The notes under the pieces are model-generated. The model saw only the letters and a list, made by a program, of their open reading frames with translations, did not search any database and was not told the DNA's origin. A stretch of DNA of 9,945 bases, taken from the NCBI GenBank assembly GCA_020028115.1, contig JAHWYA010000164.1:1-9945 (forward strand), in the 5' to 3' direction. Of this stretch, positions 1-8,034 are shown piece by piece. This DNA is from Anaeromyxobacter sp. (lineage in GTDB: Bacteria > Myxococcota > Myxococcia > Myxococcales > Anaeromyxobacteraceae). The position numbers and the translations under genes were made by a program. Position 1 is the stretch's first letter. Every line of letters starts with the position of its first letter.

Positions 1-37
1 GCCCGCGGAGCTCGCGCCCCCCCGAGCCCCCCGCTCG

Positions 38-1012
38 CTACGGGGCAGGCTCGTCCGCCTGCCCCTGCGCTCGCCTCTCCTTACGCCGCGCGAACGCCAC
101 CGTCTCGCGCGCCGCCTCGTCGAGGGGCGTCGCGAGGTCGCCGAAGCGCGCCCGGAAGCGCGCGTCGTCGACGACGTACGGCACCTCCCACTGGTAGGCC
201 ATCTCGTTCAGCTCGCGGACGATCGGCACGACCAGGCCGGCGGCGACGAGCGCGAAGCGCGGCACGCGCCCGACCGCGATCGGGCGCCCGAGCGCGGCGC
301 CGAGCCGCCGCACGAGCTCTCGCGTCGTCACCGCCGGCGCGCACGGGAGCATGAAGAGGCCGCCGGCCTCCGGGTCGAGCCCGAGCGCGGCGAGGCCCGC
401 CGCGACGTCGCGCGTGAAGTGGTACGTGTGCGGCGTGTCGAGGTCCCTGACCGGGAGCTGGACCTTCTTGCCCGCGAGGGCGGCCGGCCAGAACCGCTCG
501 CCGAGGAAGGAGCCCGCCCAGGCGCCGGGGCCGAAGAAGTCGGAGGCGCGGCCGATCGCGACCCGCGCGTCCCCGCGCCGCGCGGCGGCGAGGAGCTCGT
601 CGTGGAGGCGCGCCCGCAGCTCGCCCTTGCGCGCGCAGGGCGCCTGCGGCGTCTCCTCGTCCATCGGGCGGTCCGGGCGGCCGTACGCGTACAGGTTGTC
701 GAGCACGACGAGCCGCGCGCCCGCGCGCCCCGCCGCGTTCACGAGGCTCGCCTGGATCCGGGGGAGGGCCTCCTCCCAGACCTTCGCGAGGTAGGGCAGG
801 TTGATGCAGTGGTAGATCGCCTCGGCGCCGCGCGCCGCCTCGGCGGCGAACGCCGGATCGGCGGCGTCCCCGTGAAGCAGCTCCGCGCCGGGGAGGTCGA
901 TCGGCGCCGCCGTGCGCCGCACGACGCGGACGCGCCGGCCGGCCGCCGAGAGCCGCGCCGCGAGCAGCGGGCCGATCTGGCCCGCGCCGAAAACGACGTG
1001 CAGTCCTGACAT
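38..1012 (-). CDS. NAD-dependent epimerase/dehydratase-like (atypical SDR) protein
   Basis: This 324-residue protein has the Rossmann dinucleotide-binding fold of the extended/atypical short-chain dehydrogenase family. The glycine-rich loop G-A-G-Q-I-G sits at residues 9-14, right after the first beta strand. An acidic HGDAAD segment follows at 48-53, and a LVVLDNLYAYG strand-loop at 101-111 is typical of nucleotide-sugar epimerase relatives. Residues 155-161 (RASDFFG) match the conserved substrate-side loop. The canonical YxxxK pair is not visible: the expected region, about 124-140, reads ARKGELRARL with no tyrosine. Classical epimerase chemistry is therefore doubtful, and a reductase or a non-catalytic NAD(P)-binding role is possible. 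ATG start with a G-run about 5 nt upstream. It begins 35 bp after the RNase H gene, so it is probably co-transcribed. No transmembrane segment or signal peptide is evident. The substrate cannot be named from sequence. Confidence 0.85.
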   Translation of the reverse strand: MSGLHVVFGAGQIGPLLAARLSAAGRRVRVVRRTAAPIDLPGAELLHGDAADPAFAAEAARGAEAIYHCINLPYLAKVWEEALPRIQASLVNAAGRAGARLVVLDNLYAYGRPDRPMDEETPQAPCARKGELRARLHDELLAAARRGDARVAIGRASDFFGPGAWAGSFLGERFWPAALAGKKVQLPVRDLDTPHTYHFTRDVAAGLAALGLDPEAGGLFMLPCAPAVTTRELVRRLGAALGRPIAVGRVPRFALVAAGLVVPIVRELNEMAYQWEVPYVVDDARFRARFGDLATPLDEAARETVAFARRKERRAQGQADEPAP

Positions 1013-1047
1013 GGATCCCCCCCGGGATGCGGCTCGCGCCGCAGCGG

Positions 1048-1809
1048 CTACAACCTCTCGTCGATCGCCCGGTTACTCATGGCGTCCGCCGCCGCGTTCT
1101 CCTCCCGCGGGATGTGGCGGACCTGGATCGTGGAGAACCCCTGGAGCAGCGCCCGCGCCTCGTCGTGGAGCGGCCGGAGGTGATCGGCCTTCACCTGGTA
1201 CTCGCCGGCGAGCTGCTTCACGAGCAGCTCCGAGTCGGAGAAGACGTCGAGCTCCTTGATGCCCATCGCCTTCGCGCGCTTGAGCCCCAGGATGAGCCCC
1301 ATGTACTCGGCGACGTTGTTCGTGGAGTCCCCGAGGAACTTGCCGATCTTCGCGACGATGTGCCCCTCGGGGCTCAGGATGACCGCGCCCGCGCCGGCCG
1401 GCCCCGGGTTCCCCCGCGCCGCGCCGTCGGTGTAGAGCCGCGTCCGCTTGGCCGCCTCGGCCTCCTGGGCGGCCTGGACCGCGTGACGGTCCCGCTCCTC
1501 GGCGGCGGCGCGGTCGCGGCGGCGCCGGTCGCGCTCCGCCTTCGACAGCTCCATCGCCTCGTCGATCTCCTCGGCCGCGCGCTGCGCCGCCTTCTCGACG
1601 TCGGACTGCTTGCGGACCTTGATGCCCTTCGACCCGGCGCCGGGCGCCGGCTCGCGCGCCTTCTCCGCCTCCTCCACCCGGTCGGCCGCGGCGGAGATGA
1701 GCTTCCCGAGCGTGTCGCGATCGTACCCGTGGTACCGGGCGAGCGAGCGCGGCAGGTCCTCGTTCGCCGCGATGAACCGGAGCAGCTCCGCGAGGACGGG
1801 CTTCGGCAT
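1048..1809 (-). CDS. RNase HI-family protein with N-terminal helical extension
   Basis: This 253-residue protein probably cleaves RNA in RNA-DNA hybrids. The C-terminal RNase H domain (about 124-253) carries the whole acidic active site: D128 in YTDGAARGNPG, E168 in NNVAEYMGL, D192 in VFSDSELLV, and D242 in ENAAADAMSN. The NPGP motif and the lack of a basic protrusion resemble the compact archaeal/actinobacterial type of RNase HI rather than E. coli RnhA. Residues 1-45 (PKPVLAELLRFIAAN onward) look like a separate small helical domain. Residues 62-120 are a highly charged K/E/R/A-rich helix, probably a coiled coil or linker. I chose the ATG at 1809 because it lies 5 nt after the stop of the zinc-ribbon gene. 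The frame is open further upstream, but that stretch is the shadow of the neighbouring gene. No clear Shine-Dalgarno is seen, so translational coupling is likely. A gene symbol such as rnhA would be a guess. Confidence 0.88.
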   Translation of the reverse strand: MPKPVLAELLRFIAANEDLPRSLARYHGYDRDTLGKLISAAADRVEEAEKAREPAPGAGSKGIKVRKQSDVEKAAQRAAEEIDEAMELSKAERDRRRRDRAAAEERDRHAVQAAQEAEAAKRTRLYTDGAARGNPGPAGAGAVILSPEGHIVAKIGKFLGDSTNNVAEYMGLILGLKRAKAMGIKELDVFSDSELLVKQLAGEYQVKADHLRPLHDEARALLQGFSTIQVRHIPREENAAADAMSNRAIDERL

Positions 1810-1814
1810 CGAGC

Positions 1815-2558
1815 TTAGGCCGGCGACGGCGCGGGCGGGTTCACCGCCTCGGCCGAGTAGATGATGCGGTGGCAGCTCGGGCAGGTCTCGATGGAGTCCG
1901 CCCGCTGCAGCGTGATCGCGAGCTGGGGCGGGATGTTGCGGTGGCAGCCCTTGCACGTCATCCCGACCACCGGCGCGATGGCGATGCCCGCGCGGCGGCG
2001 CTTGATGTTCTCGTACTTCGAGAGGAGGCCCGGGTCGACCTGCTTGACCGCCTCGCCGCGGCGCGCCTCGAGGCCGCGCACCTTCTCCTCGTCCGCGGCC
2101 TTCCGCTGCTCGATCGCCTCGACCTCCGCCTGGGCGGCGGCCTCGCGATCCGAGAGCTCCTCCTCCTTCGCGTCGACGCCCTTCCGGAGCAGCTCCGCCT
2201 GGGCGGTGAGCTCCTTCAGCTGCTCGGACTGGCCGTCGTTCGTCTTCTTCGCGATGTCGATCTCGCGGGAGAGGGCGGCGTATTCGCGGGGGGTGCGGAT
2301 CTCGCCGAGCCGGCCCTCCCACTTCTTCACCTTGTCCCGCTCCATCCCGAGCAGGGTCTCGAGCTGCCGCCGCTCACGCTCGTTCTGGTCGAGGCGGGCC
2401 TGCTCCTGCTCCCACGCCTTGCGGGCGGCGACCACGGCGGCCTCGACCTCGGCGCGGCGCGCGGGGTGCGCGGCGATCACGGCCTGGATCTCGTTCAACT
2501 CGAGATCGATCTGCTGGAGCTCCTCCAGCGCCTTCAGCTTCTCTCGCAGCGACGACAA
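1815..2558 (-). CDS. Coiled-coil protein with C-terminal C4 zinc ribbon (DUF164 type)
   Basis: The 247-residue product has a long, highly charged, heptad-like helical region (about 1-175). It includes a central TPREYAALSREI motif (89-100), matching the conserved hairpin tip of this family. A C-terminal zinc ribbon has cysteine pairs C202-x2-C205 and C226-x2-C229. The architecture matches the C4-type zinc-ribbon family (zf-RING_7, formerly DUF164), whose members are proposed to bind nucleic acid or act as chaperone-like factors; the biochemical role is not settled. The start is a TTG at 2556-2558. No ATG or GTG in this frame fits the conserved N-terminus, and an AGGGAG Shine-Dalgarno lies about 6 nt upstream. 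The gene begins 22 bp after the tRNA and ends 5 bp before the RNase H start. The same gene pairing is known in Actinobacteria, which suggests a functional link with RNase H. Confidence 0.88.
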   Translation of the reverse strand: MSSLREKLKALEELQQIDLELNEIQAVIAAHPARRAEVEAAVVAARKAWEQEQARLDQNERERRQLETLLGMERDKVKKWEGRLGEIRTPREYAALSREIDIAKKTNDGQSEQLKELTAQAELLRKGVDAKEEELSDREAAAQAEVEAIEQRKAADEEKVRGLEARRGEAVKQVDPGLLSKYENIKRRRAGIAIAPVVGMTCKGCHRNIPPQLAITLQRADSIETCPSCHRIIYSAEAVNPPAPSPA

Positions 2559-2580
2559 GTCACGCTCCCTCTCGAATCGA

Positions 2581-2653
2581 TGGGCCCACCAGGATTCGAA
2601 CCTGGATCTGATCGGTTATGAGCCGACAGCTCTGACCGTTGAGCTATGGGCCC
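2581..2653 (-). tRNA. tRNA with anticodon CAT, probably tRNA-Ile2 (lysidine-modified)
   Basis: The 73-nt cloverleaf folds cleanly. The acceptor stem is GGGCCCA paired with TGGGCCC, and the D stem is GCTC/GAGC. The anticodon stem is GTCGG/CCGAT with loop CTCATAA, and the T stem is CCAGG/CCTGG with loop TTCGAAT. The discriminator base is A73. CAT anticodons belong to initiator Met, elongator Met or Ile2. The paired first acceptor base (G1-C72) excludes a bacterial initiator. The C4-G69 and C5-G68 pairs are known TilS recognition features in E. coli tRNA-Ile2, so I favour Ile2, which would read AUA after conversion of C34 to lysidine. Elongator Met is the alternative. The 3' CCA is not encoded and must be added enzymatically. 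It lies 54 bp after rpoD with no clear terminator between, so it may be processed from the rpoD transcript. Confidence 0.93.
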
Positions 2654-2707
2654 CGCGTCCGCTCCTGGTGCGCTTCCGATTACCACACTTCGCGCCTCGC
2701 TCTCGAC

Positions 2708-4606
<1,899 letters not shown>

Positions 4607-4613
4607 GTCGTCG

Positions 4614-4865
4614 CGCGGCCTTCTCGGCCTTCTCGCCCTTCTCGGGCGCCTCGGCGACCGCGGCCTTCTCGCCCTTCTTCCGGAGGGGCTTCTCGGCCTT
4701 CTCCTCACGGGCGCGCGCGGGCCTCGCCGCGGCGCGGGCGGCCTCCGCCTTGGCGCGCTTCGCGGCCTTGACGACCCGCTCGCGGTCCTTGCCCTTGACC
4801 GGCTTCTTCGCCTTCGCGGGGGTCTTCTTGGGCGCCTTCTTCGCGGCGTGGCCCTTGGTGCTCAT
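4614..4865 (-). pseudogene. Out-of-frame N-terminal Lys/Ala-rich extension of rpoD
   Basis: An ATG at 4863-4865, with GGAGG centred about 13 nt upstream, opens 84 codons of coherent coding sequence ([20 protein letters not shown] onward). About a quarter of the residues are lysine, the rest mostly Ala, Glu and Arg, and third positions are G/C as in the neighbouring genes. The frame stays sensible through GEKAEKAA and then turns into arginine/histidine nonsense exactly where the rpoD frame begins. The two frames differ by one base, and the switch falls at a CGCGCG run at 4612-4617. Restoring one CG dinucleotide would give [12 protein letters not shown] and a continuous sigma factor of about 719 residues. 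Basic, low-complexity N-terminal extensions occur on some myxobacterial sigma factors, to my recollection. I read this as the 5' end of rpoD split by a sequence or assembly indel, or a real mutation. A separate small basic protein is less likely. Confidence 0.6.
4617..4643. repeat. 9-bp tandem repeat beside the rpoD frame break
   Basis: Three copies of the 9-bp unit GGCCTTCTC (plus strand; the third begins GCCC) lie end to end. They encode the GEK/AEK repeats of the lysine-rich extension. The array abuts the CGCGCG run at 4612-4617 where the reading frame changes, making this a likely slippage or misassembly site. Confidence 0.65.
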
Positions 4866-4913
4866 GTCGCTGTCGTCCTCCGGCGGTCGGCTGCTCGGTG
4901 TGCTGTGTGTAAC

Positions 4914-4933
4914 GGCTCACCGGCCGGCGAGCC
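4914..4933 (-). other. Near-perfect hairpin in the dnaG-rpoD intergenic gap
   Basis: The 105-bp gap between the dnaG stop (4971) and the lysine-rich start (4865) holds a 20-bp inverted repeat. As RNA it is GGCTCGCC, loop GGCC, GGTGAGCC: an 8-bp stem with one G-U pair. It is followed by GTTACACACAG, not a T-run, so it is unlikely to be an efficient intrinsic terminator. In E. coli the dnaG-rpoD junction is a processing site that sets different mRNA stabilities; a similar role here is an inference. I see no convincing promoter in the gap. Confidence 0.45.
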
Positions 4934-4970
4934 CGCTCAACCTACTCAACAATCCTTCGGCGCTGCGCTT

Positions 4971-6836
4971 TCATCCGCCCCGCTCCATCGTGCGGAGCCG
5001 CTTCTCCAGATCGTTCTTCCTGCGGGCGGCCACCTGCGCCGCGACCGCCAGGTCCTCCGGGATCGGCGCGCCCTTGCGCGCGACGAGCGCGAGGAGCCGG
5101 TCCTGCTCCCCCCGGATCGCGTCGATCGCCGCCCTGATCGTCGCCTTCCGGAGCTCCCGCTCCGCCGCCTCCCGCTCGGGTCGGGCCGGCCCCACGATCT
5201 CCTTCACGCGCCGGGCGGTCGCCGCGTCCCCGTCGCTCTCGATCCGCGCGACCGCCTCCTCGCCCGTGATCGCTCCCCGCGCGAGCTCTCGCGCGAGGTC
5301 GGCGAGCGGCCCCGCGGGCAGGAACCCGGCCAGGTTCTCCTCTTCCGCCACCGGACCGAGGTCCGGGAACGCGGCGAGGAGCCCGAGCGCGTCCGCCGCC
5401 GGGCCCGGGAGCACGAGCCGCGTCCGCGCGCTCGCCCCCGACGCCGCAGGAGCCCGGCCCGGCACCGTCCGGCGCTCGCCCGCGCGCTGTGGGGCGGGCT
5501 GCTGGGGAGCGGCACGCGGCCGCTCGCCGGACAGCTCCTCCCGGAGGGCGACGAGGTCGAGGTCGAGCTTCTTCGCGATCGTGTCCTCGAAGACGGAACG
5601 CGCGAGACCCTCCGGGATCATCCGCGCGAAGGGCTGGAGCTCGCGGACGGCGGCGAGCTTCGCCTCGAGCGGCGCCTCGCGCGGCTTCCCGGCGCACGTG
5701 CGGTCGACCGCCCGATCGACGAGGAAGCTGGAGAGCGGCGTCGCGCCGGCGAGGAGGGCCTCGACCCCGGCGCGGCCGTTCGCCCGCGCGAACTCGTCCG
5801 GGTCGCGCTTCCCCTCGTCGGCGGGCAGGACCGCGACCTTCCCGGCCATGCCCGCAGGGAAGAGCGCCTCCGCCGCCTTCGCGGGCGCGGCGGCGCCCGC
5901 GGCGTCGCCGTCGAAGAGCACCGTCACCTCCCGGCAGTCGCAGCGCTGCAGGAGCTCGACGTGCTCGGGGGTGAGCGCGGTGCCGCACACCGCCACGGCG
6001 TTCGTGACGCCGGCCTGGTGGAGCCCGATCACGTCGAAGTAGCCCTCCACGAGCACCGCCTGCCGGGTCTTCCGGATCGCCTCCCGCGCCAGGTCGAGGC
6101 CGTAGAGCACCCGGGACTTCTTGTAGGCGGGGGTCTCGGGGGTGTTGATGTACTTCGCCCCCTTCTCCTCGCCGAGCGCGCGCCCGCCGAAGCCGATGGT
6201 CTGCCCGTCCATGGCGGCGATCGGGAACATGAGTCGGTTTCGGAAGCGGTCGTAACCGCCGCCCTGCTCCTTCGTGATGACGAGCCCCGCGCGCACGAGC
6301 GCCGGGGCCGCGAAGCCCTTGTCCGCGAGCCGCCGCGGAAGATCGTTCCACTCGTCCGCTGCCACCCCCAGGCGGAACCGCTGCACCGACTCCGCCGTCA
6401 CCCCCCGCCCCTCGAGGTACCGCCGCGCGGACTCCCCGTACCGGCTCGCGAGCCGCGCCGCCCAGTACCGCGCCGCCGCCTCGCACGCGCCGAGGATCTC
6501 CTTGCGCTCCAGCCGGCGGCGCTTCTGCTCCGCCGACTCCTCCTCGGCCTCGGGGATCTCGACCCCCACCTCGCGCGCGAGATCCCTCACCACCTCCGGG
6601 AACTCCTTCCCCTCGAGCCGCTGCAGGAACCCGAAGACGTCCCCGTACGCCCCGCAGCCGTAGCACTTGAAGTGCTTGTCCTCCGGGTAGACGTGAAAGC
6701 TGGGCGTGCGCTCCCCGTGGAAGACGCAGCACCCCTTCCACGTCCGGCCCGACCGCTTCAGCTCCATGTGGCGGCCGATCACCGCCACGACGTCGACGCG
6801 GTCCCGGATGTCGTCGATGACCGCGTCCGGAATCAG
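4971..6836 (-). CDS. dnaG: DNA primase DnaG, apparent CTG start
   Basis: DnaG makes the RNA primers for chromosome replication. From the CTG the protein is 621 residues, normal for the family. The N-terminal CHC2 zinc-binding domain shows CVFHGERTPSF and then CYGCGAYGD (ligands near residues 37, 40, 58 and 61). The Toprim catalytic core has the conserved glutamate in VEGYFDVIG (about 263-271), the DGD pair in LFDGDAAG (about 307-314) and DPDEF (about 345-349). The C-terminal helical, helicase-interacting domain is Ala/Arg-rich and poorly conserved. Start choice: the first GTG in frame (6788) would cut off the conserved IPDAVIDDIRDRV segment. The only start-like codon ahead of that segment is the CTG at 6834-6836, giving M-I-P-D as in related primases. 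GGAGG at 6844-6848 lies 7 nt upstream, and an in-frame TAG sits a few codons further up. The operon position after the YqeY gene supports the call. Confidence 0.95.
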   Translation of the reverse strand: MIPDAVIDDIRDRVDVVAVIGRHMELKRSGRTWKGCCVFHGERTPSFHVYPEDKHFKCYGCGAYGDVFGFLQRLEGKEFPEVVRDLAREVGVEIPEAEEESAEQKRRRLERKEILGACEAAARYWAARLASRYGESARRYLEGRGVTAESVQRFRLGVAADEWNDLPRRLADKGFAAPALVRAGLVITKEQGGGYDRFRNRLMFPIAAMDGQTIGFGGRALGEEKGAKYINTPETPAYKKSRVLYGLDLAREAIRKTRQAVLVEGYFDVIGLHQAGVTNAVAVCGTALTPEHVELLQRCDCREVTVLFDGDAAGAAAPAKAAEALFPAGMAGKVAVLPADEGKRDPDEFARANGRAGVEALLAGATPLSSFLVDRAVDRTCAGKPREAPLEAKLAAVRELQPFARMIPEGLARSVFEDTIAKKLDLDLVALREELSGERPRAAPQQPAPQRAGERRTVPGRAPAASGASARTRLVLPGPAADALGLLAAFPDLGPVAEEENLAGFLPAGPLADLARELARGAITGEEAVARIESDGDAATARRVKEIVGPARPEREAAERELRKATIRAAIDAIRGEQDRLLALVARKGAPIPEDLAVAAQVAARRKNDLEKRLRTMERGG

Positions 6837-6843
6837 GCCACCA

Positions 6844-6848
6844 CCTCC
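6844..6848 (-). promoter_or_regulatory. Shine-Dalgarno site deciding the dnaG start
   Basis: GGAGG on the minus strand, 7 nt before the CTG at 6836. It is the best ribosome site in the yqeY-dnaG gap and correctly spaced only for the CTG (ATT is 3 nt further on). The two GTG codons overlapping this site are in the frame that meets TGA two codons later, so they cannot start DnaG. Confidence 0.65.
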
Positions 6849-6874
6849 GAGACCCTAGGGGTGCGTCGCCGCCC

Positions 6875-6889
6875 CGCCGGTCCCCGGCG
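6875..6889 (-). other. Small GC hairpin between the YqeY gene and dnaG
   Basis: A perfect 6-bp inverted repeat (CGCCGG, 3-nt loop, CCGGCG) lies in the 62-bp gap after the YqeY-domain gene stop. No T-run follows on the transcribed side. In E. coli a partial terminator before dnaG lowers primase expression. This structure could attenuate transcription here, but it is short and such repeats are common at this GC content. Confidence 0.3.
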
Positions 6890-6898
6890 AGCGCGGGC

Positions 6899-7348
6899 CT
6901 ACTTCCCGGAGAGCTTCGCCTTCACGAGCTCCGAGACGACCGCGCCGTCCGCGCGCCCCTGCACCTCGGGCAGGAGCGCCTTCATCACCTTCCCCATGTC
7001 CTTCATGCCCTGGGCACCGACCGCCGCGACCGCCGCGTCGACCTTGGCGCGCAGCTCGTCCGCGCCGAGCTGCTGCGGCAGGTACGCCTGGAGGATCGCG
7101 ATCTCCGCGGCCTCCTTGTCGGCGAGGTCCTGGCGGTTGCCGGCCTTGTACTGCTCGACCGAGTCGCGCCGGCGCTTCATCTCGGTGGAGATGACGCCCA
7201 GGATCCCCGCGTCGTCGAGCGGCTTCATGAGCTCGATCTCGCGGTACTTGATGGCGCTCTTCAGCATCCGGATCGTGTCGAGCCGCAGCTGCGCCTTCTC
7301 GCGCATCGCGGACTTCAGATCCTGGTCGAGCCGTTCCTTGAGGCCCAT
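6899..7348 (-). CDS. yqeY: GatB/YqeY-domain protein
   Basis: This 149-residue protein matches a stand-alone YqeY at full length. MGLKERLDQDLKSAMR starts a helical N-terminal half with the family pattern LDTIRMLKSAIKYREIE. The linker LQAYLPQQL (about 88-96) and the C-terminal G-MKDMGKVMKAL segment are the family's hallmarks. The domain resembles the tail domain of the GatB amidotransferase subunit, which contacts tRNA, and YqeY proteins are suggested to have a tRNA-related role that is still undefined. The gene is often found between rpsU and dnaG, as here. The start ATG is 19 bp after the rpsU stop. The Shine-Dalgarno is weak, so coupling to rpsU translation is likely. No membrane segment is seen. 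Confidence 0.92.
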   Translation of the reverse strand: MGLKERLDQDLKSAMREKAQLRLDTIRMLKSAIKYREIELMKPLDDAGILGVISTEMKRRRDSVEQYKAGNRQDLADKEAAEIAILQAYLPQQLGADELRAKVDAAVAAVGAQGMKDMGKVMKALLPEVQGRADGAVVSELVKAKLSGK

Positions 7349-7367
7349 GGCGTCGGGAGCGCGAGGC

Positions 7368-7562
7368 CTAGTAGGCCTTGCGCATCTTCTTCATGGCGCG
7401 CTTCTTCGCGGCGAGCGCCTTCTTCTTCTTCTTCACCGACGGCTTCTCGTAGTGCTCGCGCTTGCGGATCTCGGACAGGATCCCCGCCTTCTCGCACTGC
7501 TTCTTGAAGCGCTTCATCGCGTTCTCGAAGGACTCGCCGTCCTTCACACGCACTCCGGTCAT
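7368..7562 (-). CDS. rpsU: 30S ribosomal protein S21
   Basis: This 64-residue basic protein of the small ribosomal subunit helps mRNA binding during initiation. The family signature is clear: [20 protein letters not shown], then [20 protein letters not shown], ending in a lysine/arginine-rich helix ([14 protein letters not shown]). I chose the ATG at 7562 because it gives the standard N-terminus and has GAGGA 7 nt upstream. An in-frame upstream methionine would add a non-homologous arginine-rich tail. It is the promoter-proximal gene of the rpsU-yqeY-dnaG-rpoD cluster and is preceded by a structured leader of about 100 nt. Confidence 0.96.
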   Translation of the reverse strand: MTGVRVKDGESFENAMKRFKKQCEKAGILSEIRKREHYEKPSVKKKKKALAAKKRAMKKMRKAY

Positions 7563-7621
7563 TCGTCGTTCCTCGGACTTTCTCGCTGCGCGTCTAGGGG
7601 TGACAGGCTCGAAACGCAAAC

Positions 7622-7650
7622 GAGCCGGGCCCCCTCGGGACGCCCGGCTC
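7622..7650 (-). terminator. Hairpin with T-rich tail between hisE and rpsU
   Basis: A perfect 9-bp stem (GAGCCGGGC with GCCCGGCTC, 11-nt loop) is followed on the minus strand by GTTTGCGTTTC, an imperfect T tract. It would serve as the intrinsic terminator of the his operon, whose last stop is at 7726. The candidate rpsU promoter lies upstream of the hairpin in the same orientation, so rpsU transcripts would also cross it. A second stem (7606-7611 with 7621-7626, 9-nt loop) shares GAGCC with the first and cannot form at the same time. This recalls an attenuator. Confidence 0.5.
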
Positions 7651-7668
7651 TCCGCGGCTGGAAGGGCG

Positions 7669-7698
7669 TACCTAGCCCGAAAACCCTTCCACCGTCAA
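7669..7698 (-). promoter_or_regulatory. Candidate sigma-70 promoter for the rpsU operon
   Basis: The minus strand reads TTGACG (7693-7698), an 18-nt spacer, then TAGGTA (7669-7674). The -35 box matches the consensus at five of six positions; the -10 box is weak. The spacer contains the only clear T-run nearby (GGGTTTTCGGG). The site lies 28 bp beyond the hisE stop and about 107 bp before the rpsU start, and the segment is poorer in GC than its surroundings. If real, the operon's own product, RpoD, would drive it. The weak -10 box keeps the confidence moderate. Confidence 0.45.
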
Positions 7699-7725
7699 GG
7701 GGTTCCACGCTCTCCCGCCTCACCG

Positions 7726-8034
7726 CTAGGCCGGACGGTGGCGGCGCTCGAGGACGCCGTAGACCTCCGTCGGGGTGACGTCGGCCGACGCGAGGAGGAC
7801 GAGCAGGTGGTAGAGGAGGTCGGCCGCCTCGTGGGCGAGGTGGTCCTTCGAGTCCTGCCCCGCGACGAGCGCCTGGTGCGCCTCGTTCACCTCGTAGGCT
7901 TCCTCGATGATCTTCCGGCGGATCTTGGACGGGTTCTCGAGGAGCTGCCGGGTGTAGCTCTTCGAGTCGCCTCCGCCGGCCTTGCGCGACTCGATCGTGG
8001 CCCAGAGCTGGGCGAGGAACTTTTCGTCTGCCAT
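7726..8034 (-). CDS. hisE: Phosphoribosyl-ATP pyrophosphatase
   Basis: HisE hydrolyses phosphoribosyl-ATP to phosphoribosyl-AMP and pyrophosphate, the second step of histidine synthesis. The 102-residue protein is of normal length for a stand-alone HisE. It has the all-alpha MazG-like fold with the metal-binding pattern KIIEEAYEV (about 41-49) and [14 protein letters not shown] (about 68-81). The conserved GDSKSYT and NPSKIRRK segments are also present. The ATG start has AGGAG 5 nt upstream. The frame stays open upstream through the hisI region but loses homology. It overlaps the end of the hisI reading frame by 148 bp, because hisI lacks a stop at the junction. It is the last gene of the his operon. 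Confidence 0.93.
   Translation of the reverse strand: MADEKFLAQLWATIESRKAGGGDSKSYTRQLLENPSKIRRKIIEEAYEVNEAHQALVAGQDSKDHLAHEAADLLYHLLVLLASADVTPTEVYGVLERRHRPA

Noticed and set aside
1027..2621. Plus-strand open frames opposite the RNase H and zinc-ribbon genes
   Set aside because: They are low-complexity Leu/Arg/Ala sequences antisense to genes with clear motifs.
2654..2707. A possible promoter for the tRNA (GGTAAT as a -10 box)
   Set aside because: No matching -35 box lies at a proper distance, and the -10 match is only four of six.
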